Assembly (NCBI RefSeq): GCF_001180325.1 | Contig: NZ_CVSZ01000020.1 | Coordinates: 47,625 to 111,624 of the forward strand | Direction: 5' to 3' | Length of the DNA: 64,000 nucleotides | DNA from: Prochlorococcus marinus | GTDB lineage: Bacteria > Cyanobacteriota > Cyanobacteriia > PCC-6307 > Cyanobiaceae | The notes under the pieces: model-generated | Database searches by the model: none | What the model was told of the DNA's origin: nothing | What the model saw: only the letters and a program-made list of their open reading frames with translations | Made by a program: the position numbers and the translations under genes | In this document: positions 1 through 8,320 of the stretch, in pieces | How positions within the stretch are numbered: position 1 is the stretch's first letter | Layout of the letters: each line of letters starts with the position of its first letter

Positions 1-1049
1 CTCCCAGTAATTACAACTTCTGTATCTGCTGGTTTTTTTAAGAGCGTTTGATGTATTGATTCCACAGGTAACAACTCTAAATCAACAGTTGGATTCAATT
101 CATCTAAAATGATTGTCTTATACAAGCCAGACAAAATCGCAGCTTTAGCAATTTCCCATGCTCTTTCAGCCTCAACATAATCAATTGGTTGTTGTTGACC
201 TCTCCATACGATGGCATCTCTGCCTGAACGCAAATGATCTACTAAATGAGGGTAACTCTCTCTCAAAGCTTCTATGGCAGCATCTTCGGTATATCCATTT
301 CCACCTTTTAACCACTGTAATATTAAAACTCTATGACTTTTATCTTGAGATATTCCTTTACCAATAGCTTGAAGAGCCTTACCGAGTGCACTTGTGGATT
401 TACCCTTTCCTTCACCTGTATAAATCTCAATTCCACCACTAGAACTACTTTGTTTTGATAGTTCTGATAAGTCTCCTATCAAACGTGGTCTCATTTCTGA
501 GTGGAGTTGAGATATTCTTACCAAAGAGGGTGGGGCCGCCCTTCCAGTAATAATTATTTCTAATCCATCTGGACGATTTTGCAGAGTATCAACTACTTCA
601 TTAATATCAAGCATTCCTAAATCAAGAACTGGATTTAACTCATCTAGTACAACTACAGAATAAAGAGAACTAGCAATTGCTCCTTTAGCAATATTCCAAC
701 CTCTTTCGGCCTCACCAACATCAAACTTTGTAACTTGATCAGCAGTGAAAAATTCGGATCTTCCTGTCCTTACATGGTCAATTAAATGTGGAAAGCCTCT
801 TTGTAAAGCCTCTATAGCTGAATCCTCGTCATATGGTCTCTCAGGGCCTTTTAAAAATCTTAGAAGTAAAACTCTGGACTGTCTTTTTTCGCATATTCCT
901 AATCCTATTGTCCTGAGAACTACTCCCAAAGCAGCCTGACTTTTCCCCTTTCCCTCTCCATCATAAATATGTAATTGACCTTTTGATCTCTCTTGACTGT
1001 CACTTGCTGTGACAATTCCAATTCCTCTATTTCTACTCGTATTCGTCAA
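1..1049 (-). CDS. cobO: Tandem-duplicated corrinoid (cob(I)yrinate/cobalamin) adenosyltransferase, BtuR/CobO family, partial
   Basis: The frame opens at a TTG (no ATG or GTG is available between the upstream in-frame stop and the first domain) and runs off the left edge after about 349 codons. It contains two consecutive BtuR/CobO-type P-loop domains. The first has GEGKGKSQ at about residues 31-38, the second GEGKGKST at about 212-219. Each is followed by a DELNP segment and an IITGR or VITGR segment matching the E. coli BtuR pattern (DEL, then ITGR). Known BtuR/CobO enzymes are single domains of about 200 residues that transfer adenosyl from ATP to cob(I)alamin or cob(I)yrinic acid diamide, so this reads as an internal duplication with a period of about 181 residues. 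The first P-loop ends in Gln instead of the usual Thr, so one half may be specialised. It is divergent from the LarE-like gene to its right. The family is secure; the exact substrate is not. Confidence 0.85.
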   Translation of the reverse strand, partial: MTNTSRNRGIGIVTASDSQERSKGQLHIYDGEGKGKSQAALGVVLRTIGLGICEKRQSRVLLLRFLKGPERPYDEDSAIEALQRGFPHLIDHVRTGRSEFFTADQVTKFDVGEAERGWNIAKGAIASSLYSVVVLDELNPVLDLGMLDINEVVDTLQNRPDGLEIIITGRAAPPSLVRISQLHSEMRPRLIGDLSELSKQSSSSGGIEIYTGEGKGKSTSALGKALQAIGKGISQDKSHRVLILQWLKGGNGYTEDAAIEALRESYPHLVDHLRSGRDAIVWRGQQQPIDYVEAERAWEIAKAAILSGLYKTIILDELNPTVDLELLPVESIHQTLLKKPADTEVVITG

Positions 1050-1157
1050 TTGAACAAAATTAGTAAATTTAATCTAAGATACAAATAAGAATATTATTAA
1101 AAATTTAATAATAAATTCAACCTATTCATAGGTAATTTGAATTTTAAAGTAATTAGC

Positions 1158-1982
1158 ATGTTCAATCAACTAGAAAATCTCTCTGATGAACAAAGTGAAA
1201 AGCTTTATACAGTTAGAAGATACATTAAGAATCTTGATAGTGTTTGTATTGCTTATTCCGGAGGAGTTGACAGTACATTAGTTGCATCATTAGCATTCGA
1301 GCAATTAGGTAGCAAAGCAATTGCCATAACTGGAATTTCTCCTGCATTAGCCACTACTCTTCGTGAAGAAGCAAGATGGCAAGCAAAATGGATTGGAGTA
1401 AAGCATGTAGAGATTAAAACATCAGAATTAGACCAATCAAGTTACAGTGAAAATCCTAAGGATAGGTGCTTTGCATGCAAAAAAGAGCTCCACAGACATA
1501 CAAGCTACCTCTCTAAAAAACTTAATTACAAGATAGTTTTAGATGGAGTCAATCTGGATGACCTTAAAGATTACAGACCAGGTATACAAGCCTCAAAACA
1601 AGCAGGAGTTATCTCTCCCCTTGCAAAATTTAAAGTCTCAAAACAAGACATTAGGGATATATCAAGAGCATTGGGTTTTCCTTGGTGGGATAAACCTGCT
1701 CAACCTTGTTTATCATCAAGATTTCCTTATGGCCATGAAATAACTAGTGAAAGGCTAAAAATGGTTGAGAAAGCAGAAGAATATCTTAAAGAATGTGGAA
1801 TATCGGAGGTTAGAGTTAGATGCCAAGGCTCAACCGCAAGAATAGAAATTCCCCAAGATGAATTAAAGCATTTTTTTAAAAAATATAATTTTAGTGAGTT
1901 AGTTCAATATTTTTCTAATTTAGGATTTAATTGCACAAGTTTAGATCTAGAGGGACTTGTAAGCGGAAAATTAAATAGGTAA
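1158..1982 (+). CDS. larE: LarE-like ATP-dependent sulfur transferase (PP-loop family)
   Basis: This 274-residue PP-loop protein carries the N-type pyrophosphatase motif SGGVDST at about residues 34-40 and the LarE signature PCLSSRFPYG around Cys184. It also has a CFAC motif (Cys103, Cys106). LarE enzymes adenylate and then sulfurate the pyridinium-dicarboxylate precursor of the nickel-pincer nucleotide cofactor. One class sacrifices the cysteine of the PCxxSR motif; another uses three cysteines (CxxC plus that one) to hold an iron-sulfur cluster. The three cysteines here fit the second class. I chose the ATG at 1158; a TTG at 1137 would add seven residues. No larB or larC partner lies in the window, so the true substrate is open. 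It is convergent with speD. Confidence 0.82.
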   Translation: MFNQLENLSDEQSEKLYTVRRYIKNLDSVCIAYSGGVDSTLVASLAFEQLGSKAIAITGISPALATTLREEARWQAKWIGVKHVEIKTSELDQSSYSENPKDRCFACKKELHRHTSYLSKKLNYKIVLDGVNLDDLKDYRPGIQASKQAGVISPLAKFKVSKQDIRDISRALGFPWWDKPAQPCLSSRFPYGHEITSERLKMVEKAEEYLKECGISEVRVRCQGSTARIEIPQDELKHFFKKYNFSELVQYFSNLGFNCTSLDLEGLVSGKLNR

Positions 1983-1988
1983 ATATTG

Positions 1989-2423
1989 TCAAACAACTGT
2001 TCTGATCTGATTAGAGACTTCTGAAGGTGGATTTCGCTCAATGACACGCAAAGAATGTTCTTTAGCCATCAAAGATTCAATTAAATATTGACTAGCTAGT
2101 TCAGGCATCATATTTTGACCACATGTAAAAATATCGACTGCCGAATAATTAGATTCAGGCCAAGTATGTATTGAAATATGAGATTCTGCCAGTAATGCAA
2201 TTGCCGTAACCCCCTGAGGCTCAAATTTATTACTTATCAAATTCAAAACTGTTGCATTTGCCAATTTAGCAGCTCTATTTAAAATACAGCGCAAAAAGGA
2301 TTCTTCATTTAATTTTTCGCGATCGCATCTATAAAGTTCCAACAAAAGGTGTTTACTTTGATGAATTAATTTTTGCTCATTACTTAACGAATTTAAAATT
2401 TGACTTTTTTTGTAGATTTCCAT
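1989..2423 (-). CDS. speD: S-adenosylmethionine decarboxylase proenzyme
   Basis: The 144-residue product is a bacterial-type AdoMet decarboxylase, which makes decarboxylated AdoMet for spermidine synthesis. The hallmark AESHISIHTWPE is present. Ser81 in this motif is where the proenzyme self-cleaves to create the pyruvoyl prosthetic group on the alpha chain, and the conserved cysteine follows in DIFTCG at about residue 101. The protein is slightly longer than minimal bacterial SpeD (about 120 residues) because of roughly 20 extra residues at the N-terminus. Its 3' end lies six bases from the stop of the LarE-like gene on the other strand. It follows recF on the same strand at a distance of about 50 bases. 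Confidence 0.95.
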   Translation of the reverse strand: MEIYKKSQILNSLSNEQKLIHQSKHLLLELYRCDREKLNEESFLRCILNRAAKLANATVLNLISNKFEPQGVTAIALLAESHISIHTWPESNYSAVDIFTCGQNMMPELASQYLIESLMAKEHSLRVIERNPPSEVSNQIRTVV

Positions 2424-2474
2424 TTAAGAAATTTATATGAAATTAAGATTAGCTAAAAAACATGCTTTTTAAAA

Positions 2475-3566
2475 TTATAAGTGAATCATTTGTGAAGAGT
2501 CTAAGAAAGACTGATTAAATTTATCTAAATGTGTCGCACTTATAAAACATTGACTATCTTTACCAACAGAATTTAATAATAAATTTTGCCTGGTTAAATC
2601 TAATTCCGCCAGGACATCATCCAATATAAGTATTGGAGGAACATTTAATGTTTTAGTTAATAAATCGAGTTCAGCCATCTTTAAAGCCAAGATAAAAGTC
2701 CTTTGCTGTCCTGAGGAACCATATTTTCTAACTGAAATATTATTAATTAGAAACTCAATATCATCACGATGAGGGCCAAAATTACATTTACCAGTCAATG
2801 CTTCTATTGAACGCTGGTTTAAGAGTTGTTCTGCTATTTTTTTACTAATAATTTCTTCTTCTTCTTCTTCTGGACTTATATTTTGTATCCCCGATAGATA
2901 ATTTATGTCTATTTGCTCTTGAGATTTACTTAAATGATTATGCCAATATTCAACATATGGTTTTATTTTTAATAAAGCTCTTCTTCTGCGCCGAAAAATT
3001 CTTGTACTTATTATTGACATTTGAATATCAAAACTTTCAACAATATCTGTGGATTGGGTTTTTAAGAAACTTTCCGAACGCCAAAAATGACTTCTTTGTT
3101 TTAAAAGCCTATTAAATCTACTTATCAGGTCTAGATATACTGGTTCAAGCTGAGATACGACTTTATCAATCCATGTTCTTCGATAACTTGGTTCACTTCT
3201 AACAATATCTATATCATTAGAACAGAAACATACACTACGAATATAATTCTTTATTTCACTCTGTTTTTTCAAGATTGATTCATTAACATAAATCTTTTTA
3301 GGCCCTTTACGGAATAAATTTAACTTTAAATCGTCTTTAAAATTTATCTGTCCTATAACTACAGCCATATCACTATCGTTCTCTATTAAATCTTTATCGC
3401 TTAGTGCTCTATTAGATTTTAATTGACTTAAAAATTCAACCGATTCAAGTAAATTTGATTTGCCAATACCATTGCAGCCAAGAACAATTGCTCTTTGCTC
3501 TTTTAGATCAATTTCAAAACTTTTATGGTTCCGAAAATTTTTAATTTTTAATTTATTTAAAAAAAT
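2475..3566 (-). CDS. recF: DNA replication and repair protein RecF (start codon abnormal)
   Basis: RecF is an SMC/ABC-type ATPase that loads RecA at single-strand gaps. The Walker A sequence GCNGIGKSN lies near the N-terminus, the ABC-like signature SSGQQRT near the C-terminal third, and Walker B ILILDDVLAELD follows. The total of about 363 residues is normal for RecF. The open frame extends upstream to a stop at the tRNA gene without any ATG, GTG or TTG before the conserved KNFRNH segment. I list the ATT at 3566 as the nominal start because it gives the expected N-terminal length. An ATG at 3583 is one base out of frame across an A8-T7 run, so a frameshift, slippage or sequencing error is also possible. 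The first in-frame ATG, at 3368, would delete the Walker A motif. A CTT/GAA microsatellite encodes a Glu run near residue 235. Confidence 0.85.
   Translation of the reverse strand: MFLNKLKIKNFRNHKSFEIDLKEQRAIVLGCNGIGKSNLLESVEFLSQLKSNRALSDKDLIENDSDMAVVIGQINFKDDLKLNLFRKGPKKIYVNESILKKQSEIKNYIRSVCFCSNDIDIVRSEPSYRRTWIDKVVSQLEPVYLDLISRFNRLLKQRSHFWRSESFLKTQSTDIVESFDIQMSIISTRIFRRRRRALLKIKPYVEYWHNHLSKSQEQIDINYLSGIQNISPEEEEEEIISKKIAEQLLNQRSIEALTGKCNFGPHRDDIEFLINNISVRKYGSSGQQRTFILALKMAELDLLTKTLNVPPILILDDVLAELDLTRQNLLLNSVGKDSQCFISATHLDKFNQSFLDSSQMIHL
2853..2873. repeat. TTC/GAA trinucleotide microsatellite inside recF
   Basis: Several perfect tandem TTC units on the + strand read as GAA on the coding strand, giving a run of six glutamates after ISP in RecF. 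It sits in a region between the ATPase halves that is poorly conserved in the family. Such repeats can change length by slippage in whole codons, so they would not break the frame. Confidence 0.7.
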
Positions 3567-3643
3567 TTTTTTTGTGCATTCATTAATTAAATTAGCTAAG
3601 TTTAAAATATTTAGATTTTCTTTAAAGAAATTGAAAAATTAAA

Positions 3644-3717
3644 GGGCATGTAGCTCAGTTGGATAGAGCATCAGATTCCGGTTCTGAGAGTCGGGGGTTC
3701 GAATCCCTCCATGCTCG
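3644..3717 (+). tRNA. tRNA-Arg (anticodon CCG)
   Basis: A 74-base cloverleaf can be drawn. The acceptor arms GGGCATG and CATGCTC pair with one G-U, the D-arm contains AGCTCAGTTGGATAGAGC, the anticodon stem TCAGA/TCTGA encloses loop TTCCGGT (anticodon CCG), and the T-arm contains GGTTCGAATCC. No CCA is encoded. It is squeezed between the unusual 5' end of recF (opposite strand) and the 3' end of the GNAT-like gene. Confidence 0.95.
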
Positions 3718-3728
3718 TAAAATGATTT

Positions 3729-4175
3729 TTAAAGTTTATATCCCATTACTCTTATTCCATTTGGATCTAATATAAACCCATTTTCCTCTAAACTTAAAAA
3801 CGAAGATACTGGAGCCTGTACAGAAATACTGCATCCAGGCATTTCTCTATTTATTTTCTCAAGAGTTACTTGAAGCAAGATTGAATAATAAAGTTGCTGA
3901 TTATTCCCTGACAATGCACTTAAATTCCACAAGTTAGCATTTAATCCCCTGTCTGACGTAACCCTTACAAAACCATATAATTTATTCTTTAATTCATTCT
4001 GTATGGTAAAAAAGAAATTACTTTTCTGAATAGCCTCAGAAAGAGGTTTTATTGGAAACGTCTCACAACCACAATTTGCTAAAAGTTTATTAACTTCTTT
4101 AGCTAATGGCATTTGAGAAGAGTTAACAAAATAACCTTCTGGGAGAACAAGTTTTTTTTTAGAAAAATACTGCAA
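3729..4175 (-). CDS. Putative GNAT-family N-acetyltransferase
   Basis: A 148-residue protein beginning three bases after the ppc stop codon and probably co-transcribed with it. The central stretch LYGFVRVTSDRG followed by an ALWxLSA-like segment (NLWNLSALSG) and a C-terminal FLSLEENGFILDPNGIRVMGY resemble the core strands and the end of GNAT acetyltransferases. The acetyl-CoA pyrophosphate-binding loop (Q/RxxGxG/A) is not obvious, so the fold assignment is tentative and the activity may be lost. It contains a Cys pair (NCGCE) near residue 35. The neighbour PEP carboxylase does not explain its job. It could equally be described as a conserved hypothetical protein of marine picocyanobacteria. 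Confidence 0.6.
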   Translation of the reverse strand: MQYFSKKKLVLPEGYFVNSSQMPLAKEVNKLLANCGCETFPIKPLSEAIQKSNFFFTIQNELKNKLYGFVRVTSDRGLNANLWNLSALSGNNQQLYYSILLQVTLEKINREMPGCSISVQAPVSSFLSLEENGFILDPNGIRVMGYKL

Positions 4176-4178
4176 TTA

Positions 4179-7148
4179 TCAACCTGTATTTCTCATGCCA
4201 GCTGCTATCCCATTAATAGTTAAAAGTGCTCCCCTCAATAGTTCACTTCTGCTGTAGGCTCTTCTAGATTCATTTTTATCTATCATAAATTCGCTTATTG
4301 GGGGTTGTCTTGTCTGGTCTCTTAATCTTCTTAGAAGTGAAACTTGCAAAAATCCTAATGGAATAATTGTCTTATTTCTCAAGCTTACTGATGATTTCAA
4401 GTCTCTATCAGATTCTAGGAGCTTATTTTTACCAGTAATTTCAAGTATTAAAGATTTTGTAAGATTATATTCCTTAGAAATTACTTCAAAAATATCATCA
4501 AAAGAATCTTTATTTTCTTTACTGCCAAGAGTATCGACATAATATCTAGCAACTTCCAAATCCACCTTAGATAATGTCATTTCTACCTTAGATATGAGCA
4601 TCCTAAAAAATGGCCATCTTTGATGCAGAACTCTTAATAATTCAATTTGTTGTGGATCTGAATTTAATTCAGATGACAATGCGGTGCCTACTCCGAACCA
4701 ACTTGGTAAAAGAAATCTACTTTGTGTCCAACCAAATACCCATGGAATGGCTCTTAAACTTGACAAATCTTTTGCACCTTTTTTTCTTCTAGCAGGCCTA
4801 CTAGATATCTGTAATTTACTTATTTCTTCTATTGGAGTGACCTCTTGAAAGAAATTTAACAGATCAGGATTCTCATGCACTAATTTTCTGTAATGAGACC
4901 TTGATGTTTCTGCCAACCTAGACATTAATTGATTCCATTCTGGAGTAGCGTCAAGTCTATTATTTACCAAACTATTTTGAATTACCGCTGTAGTTACAGT
5001 CTCAAGATTGTACAAAGCCAGTTCGGGAAGACTATATTTAGAAGCTAAAACTTCACCTTGTTCTGTTATTTTTATTCGCCCTTTTAAAGTGCCGCTTGGT
5101 TGAGCCAATATTGCCTGATAGGCTGGGCCTCCTCCTCTCCCTACAGAAACACCTCTTCCATGAAAAAGTCTTAGCAATATGTTATTTCTACTTGAGAGAT
5201 TTTGAAGAGCTATTTGAGCTCTATGAATTTCCCAATTACTAGAGACAAACCCTGAATCTTTATTGCTATCAGAATATCCAAGCATTAATTCTTGCAGAGG
5301 TTTAAAAGATTCTCCTACTTTTGGCAATAATGATCTATAGAACTCTAATTTAAACAACTTTTCCATTACTTCTGGTGCTCTTTTAAGGTCTTCTACAGTT
5401 TCAAAAAGAGGAACAACTAATAATTTTGACTTTTGTGAATTTTGATCAAGAAGTCCCATTTCTTTTGCCAGCAAGAGAACTTCAAGCAAATCAGATGCAC
5501 TATGACTCATTGAAATTACATAGGAATGACAAATACGACTTCCAAATTCTTGTTGTAGTCTCTTAACCATTTTAAAAACTGAAAAAGTTTCTTCTGTAGT
5601 TTTTGTCCAGTTAACGTCAGATGGAATTAAAGGCCTTTTTGTATTTAATTCGTCTATGAGCCATTTAATTTTCTCTTCCTCAGACATTTGGTCATATTGA
5701 ACAGATAAATCAAGATAACTTGTAAGCTCTTGTATGGCGTCACTATGCCTTGTACTCTCTTGACGAATATCTAAACTTGCTAAAGAAAATCCAAAAATAT
5801 GAACCTGAGTAAGTAAGGTGTTCACAGATTCACAAGTTAAATCTGTACTAATCAAGCTGTTTTTAATTAGTTCTAGATCATAAGTAAATTCGTTTACTGA
5901 CTTGTAATATAAGTTTTCAACTTTATCTAGATTTTTGTTATCAGTTTCTCCCTCTAAGTCAAATTTCCACCCACTATCAGCTAATAAATTATTTCTTTCT
6001 TGTGTTAACCTTAATTTTTCTAAAATATAACTTAATTTCAATCTGTAGGGTTCTGATCTATACCTTGTAGCTCTAGCTTCATATATTTCAGGGAACTTAA
6101 CCCTGTCAGTTTCGAGTGACTCCAATAAGGAAGAGCTTACTTGACTCCATTGCATCGACACACTTAATTGATCTCTAAGATTAGAAGTCGCAAGAATATA
6201 TCTTTCCAACATCAACTGCCTTTGGTAGCAAGCAGTTCTCCATGTTATCTCCGGAGTTACTGATGGATTACCGTCCCTATCAGACCCTACCCAAGAACCG
6301 AAGTTACAAAAAGATTCTTGGGGCAACTGAACATCTGGATAATTTTCGGTAAGTGCTTCAGCGATCCTGCCCCTCAATTGAGGCATCGCATTAAATAAAA
6401 CTTGCTGAAAATAATGTAATGCATAGTCAACTTCGTCTAAAACTGAAGGTTTAAATTGATGCAATTCATCTGTTCTCCACCAAAGTCTTACTTCCTCTTT
6501 TAATTGGGTTTTTAGAGAAATTTTTTCTTCTTTTGTTAGAAATTGCTCAATCTGTATTTTTTTTAACAAATTTGCTACTCTTGTTTGCTTATGTCTAATC
6601 GTATGTCTTACTATCTCCGTGGGATGTGCAGTAAAAACTAAACGAATATCCATTTCCTGTAATAACTCCTCTAATTTTCCTGGTGGTACATTTAATTTTC
6701 TCAACCTATAAAATAATTCTCTAAAAGTTACCGGAGCATTTTGCCTAGCCAATGCTGGGGCAAAAGGATCAAGATTGTCGGGCGATTTTTGAACATCCTT
6801 GTTGGTAAAGCTTTGAATATATCTATCTTCCTCAACTCTTTGTTCCAAAATATTCACGAGTTGAAAATATAATGAAAACGCCCTTGCTGCAGCTATGGAT
6901 TCTGCTAAATCCATAGAATTTACAATATCAACTATTTCATGTTTAAAAGTTTTTGAACTATCACCATCAATTTGTTTTGAATAACTTAATTCTTTAAGCT
7001 GTATCAATCTCTCAGCTTGATCATTTGGGCATTCTTCTCTGAGCACAGATTCCCAGAGATCTTCAATTAAAAGACGATTTTTATCAAGTGGATCATTGTT
7101 ACTTATCAGATCCACGTTATTATTTTTTATCTGTTGAAAAGATTCCAT
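4179..7148 (-). CDS. ppc: Phosphoenolpyruvate carboxylase
   Basis: This 989-residue enzyme adds bicarbonate to phosphoenolpyruvate to give oxaloacetate, the anaplerotic carbon entry in cyanobacteria. Catalytic motifs are all visible: VFTAHPTE (His175), [12 protein letters not shown] near residue 285, [10 protein letters not shown] near 620, the mobile [14 protein letters not shown] loop near 660-675, and the C-terminal AGMRNTG that ends the family. The length is normal for cyanobacterial PEPC. It is oriented with gshA and trpE upstream (62 bases between gshA and ppc) and the GNAT-like gene immediately downstream. Confidence 0.98.
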   Translation of the reverse strand: MESFQQIKNNNVDLISNNDPLDKNRLLIEDLWESVLREECPNDQAERLIQLKELSYSKQIDGDSSKTFKHEIVDIVNSMDLAESIAAARAFSLYFQLVNILEQRVEEDRYIQSFTNKDVQKSPDNLDPFAPALARQNAPVTFRELFYRLRKLNVPPGKLEELLQEMDIRLVFTAHPTEIVRHTIRHKQTRVANLLKKIQIEQFLTKEEKISLKTQLKEEVRLWWRTDELHQFKPSVLDEVDYALHYFQQVLFNAMPQLRGRIAEALTENYPDVQLPQESFCNFGSWVGSDRDGNPSVTPEITWRTACYQRQLMLERYILATSNLRDQLSVSMQWSQVSSSLLESLETDRVKFPEIYEARATRYRSEPYRLKLSYILEKLRLTQERNNLLADSGWKFDLEGETDNKNLDKVENLYYKSVNEFTYDLELIKNSLISTDLTCESVNTLLTQVHIFGFSLASLDIRQESTRHSDAIQELTSYLDLSVQYDQMSEEEKIKWLIDELNTKRPLIPSDVNWTKTTEETFSVFKMVKRLQQEFGSRICHSYVISMSHSASDLLEVLLLAKEMGLLDQNSQKSKLLVVPLFETVEDLKRAPEVMEKLFKLEFYRSLLPKVGESFKPLQELMLGYSDSNKDSGFVSSNWEIHRAQIALQNLSSRNNILLRLFHGRGVSVGRGGGPAYQAILAQPSGTLKGRIKITEQGEVLASKYSLPELALYNLETVTTAVIQNSLVNNRLDATPEWNQLMSRLAETSRSHYRKLVHENPDLLNFFQEVTPIEEISKLQISSRPARRKKGAKDLSSLRAIPWVFGWTQSRFLLPSWFGVGTALSSELNSDPQQIELLRVLHQRWPFFRMLISKVEMTLSKVDLEVARYYVDTLGSKENKDSFDDIFEVISKEYNLTKSLILEITGKNKLLESDRDLKSSVSLRNKTIIPLGFLQVSLLRRLRDQTRQPPISEFMIDKNESRRAYSRSELLRGALLTINGIAAGMRNTG

Positions 7149-7210
7149 ATAATTATTATGTCACAAGTAAAAATGTTAAGATCAAATGTTTATTTAAATA
7201 ATCAAACATT

Positions 7211-8320
7211 CTAGGCCTCATTCCTAATCATATCTTCGATAGAAATTTTCATTATCTGCTCAATAGAAAGACCTTTTTCATATTGATTTATCCATTTCAT
7301 AGATTGATTACCTTCTGCAAGCACTTTATAGATAGGATCTAGAAGATGTTTCATACCAAAATTTTCTGCTGTGGATGATAAATCTGATAATAAGTTTTGA
7401 ATCCATTCTCTACAAATAACTTTTTTACCATCTTGCCAGTGAATTAACTCTGAATTCAGACTATCTTTAGCAGCATTAATTTCATTTTGATCACATATTT
7501 CTGACAACTCATCCATAGAAAAAGTACTAGCATTCAAAGGATCTAAGGTATTTATATTTTCAAAAAGATTTAAAATCCTTAGTTCTATCATGGCCGTTAT
7601 CCCTAAAAGCAGATTAATATCTTGAACAAAATCACAAATTCTTAATTCCAAACGATCAAGAATTAAAGGTCTTTGGGGACCATTTGGTCGGATCGACGAC
7701 CAAAAATGCCTAATATTTTGCATATTTTTATTAGATATATTTTCCTCTATCCAATTGATATAAGAATTATGATTTACAAAAAAGGGCACCTTACTTGGTG
7801 TTTTAGGAAATTGGATCCATCTCTGAGAGTGATTATTCGTAATTTTATTATTTAAAAAAGGTGAACTAGCACTTAATGATAGATATAGAGCAGCCTCAGA
7901 TCTTATAAGTCTTATAGCTGTAAAAAGTTTATCTAGATCATCTATTCCTATGTTTATATGGACACTTGAAGTTGCGATAGATATTCCATAATTATCTTGA
8001 ATAAATTGATGATAAACGTTGTCAATATCAGATCTTTGAAATTGAATATCGTGTTTAAAACAAAGAGTGGATGAAGGAATGATTGTTAAATTTTTAGAAT
8101 TTAGCCACTTCCTTAACTTTTTTCTTGGAGTTATTAATTTCTCATATAAAGAACCGTAGTCTTTTTCAGGTGTTGTTATGTATTCAACATTTCTGTTATC
8201 TGGCTCTTTTACAAAATCAGAAAATTTTTTCTCAATATCAGCAGAAATACCAATATGAGAATTAAAAGAACCTGTGAAAAGTTCCACTTCAAAACCCTTA
8301 TAAAGATTATTTTGACTCAT
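7211..8320 (-). CDS. gshA: Glutamate-cysteine ligase, cyanobacterial type
   Basis: A 369-residue protein of the GCS2-like family that forms gamma-glutamylcysteine, the first step of glutathione synthesis. The N-terminus contains the EVELF segment that provides early metal and substrate contacts in this family, and SSVHINIG occurs near residue 115, consistent with the conserved ATP-grasp-like core of GCS2 enzymes. The length matches the cyanobacterial form, which is shorter than the proteobacterial gshA. It starts one base after the stop codon of trpE, so the two are very likely co-transcribed and possibly translationally coupled. The gshB gene is not in this window. Confidence 0.85.
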   Translation of the reverse strand: MSQNNLYKGFEVELFTGSFNSHIGISADIEKKFSDFVKEPDNRNVEYITTPEKDYGSLYEKLITPRKKLRKWLNSKNLTIIPSSTLCFKHDIQFQRSDIDNVYHQFIQDNYGISIATSSVHINIGIDDLDKLFTAIRLIRSEAALYLSLSASSPFLNNKITNNHSQRWIQFPKTPSKVPFFVNHNSYINWIEENISNKNMQNIRHFWSSIRPNGPQRPLILDRLELRICDFVQDINLLLGITAMIELRILNLFENINTLDPLNASTFSMDELSEICDQNEINAAKDSLNSELIHWQDGKKVICREWIQNLLSDLSSTAENFGMKHLLDPIYKVLAEGNQSMKWINQYEKGLSIEQIMKISIEDMIRNEA

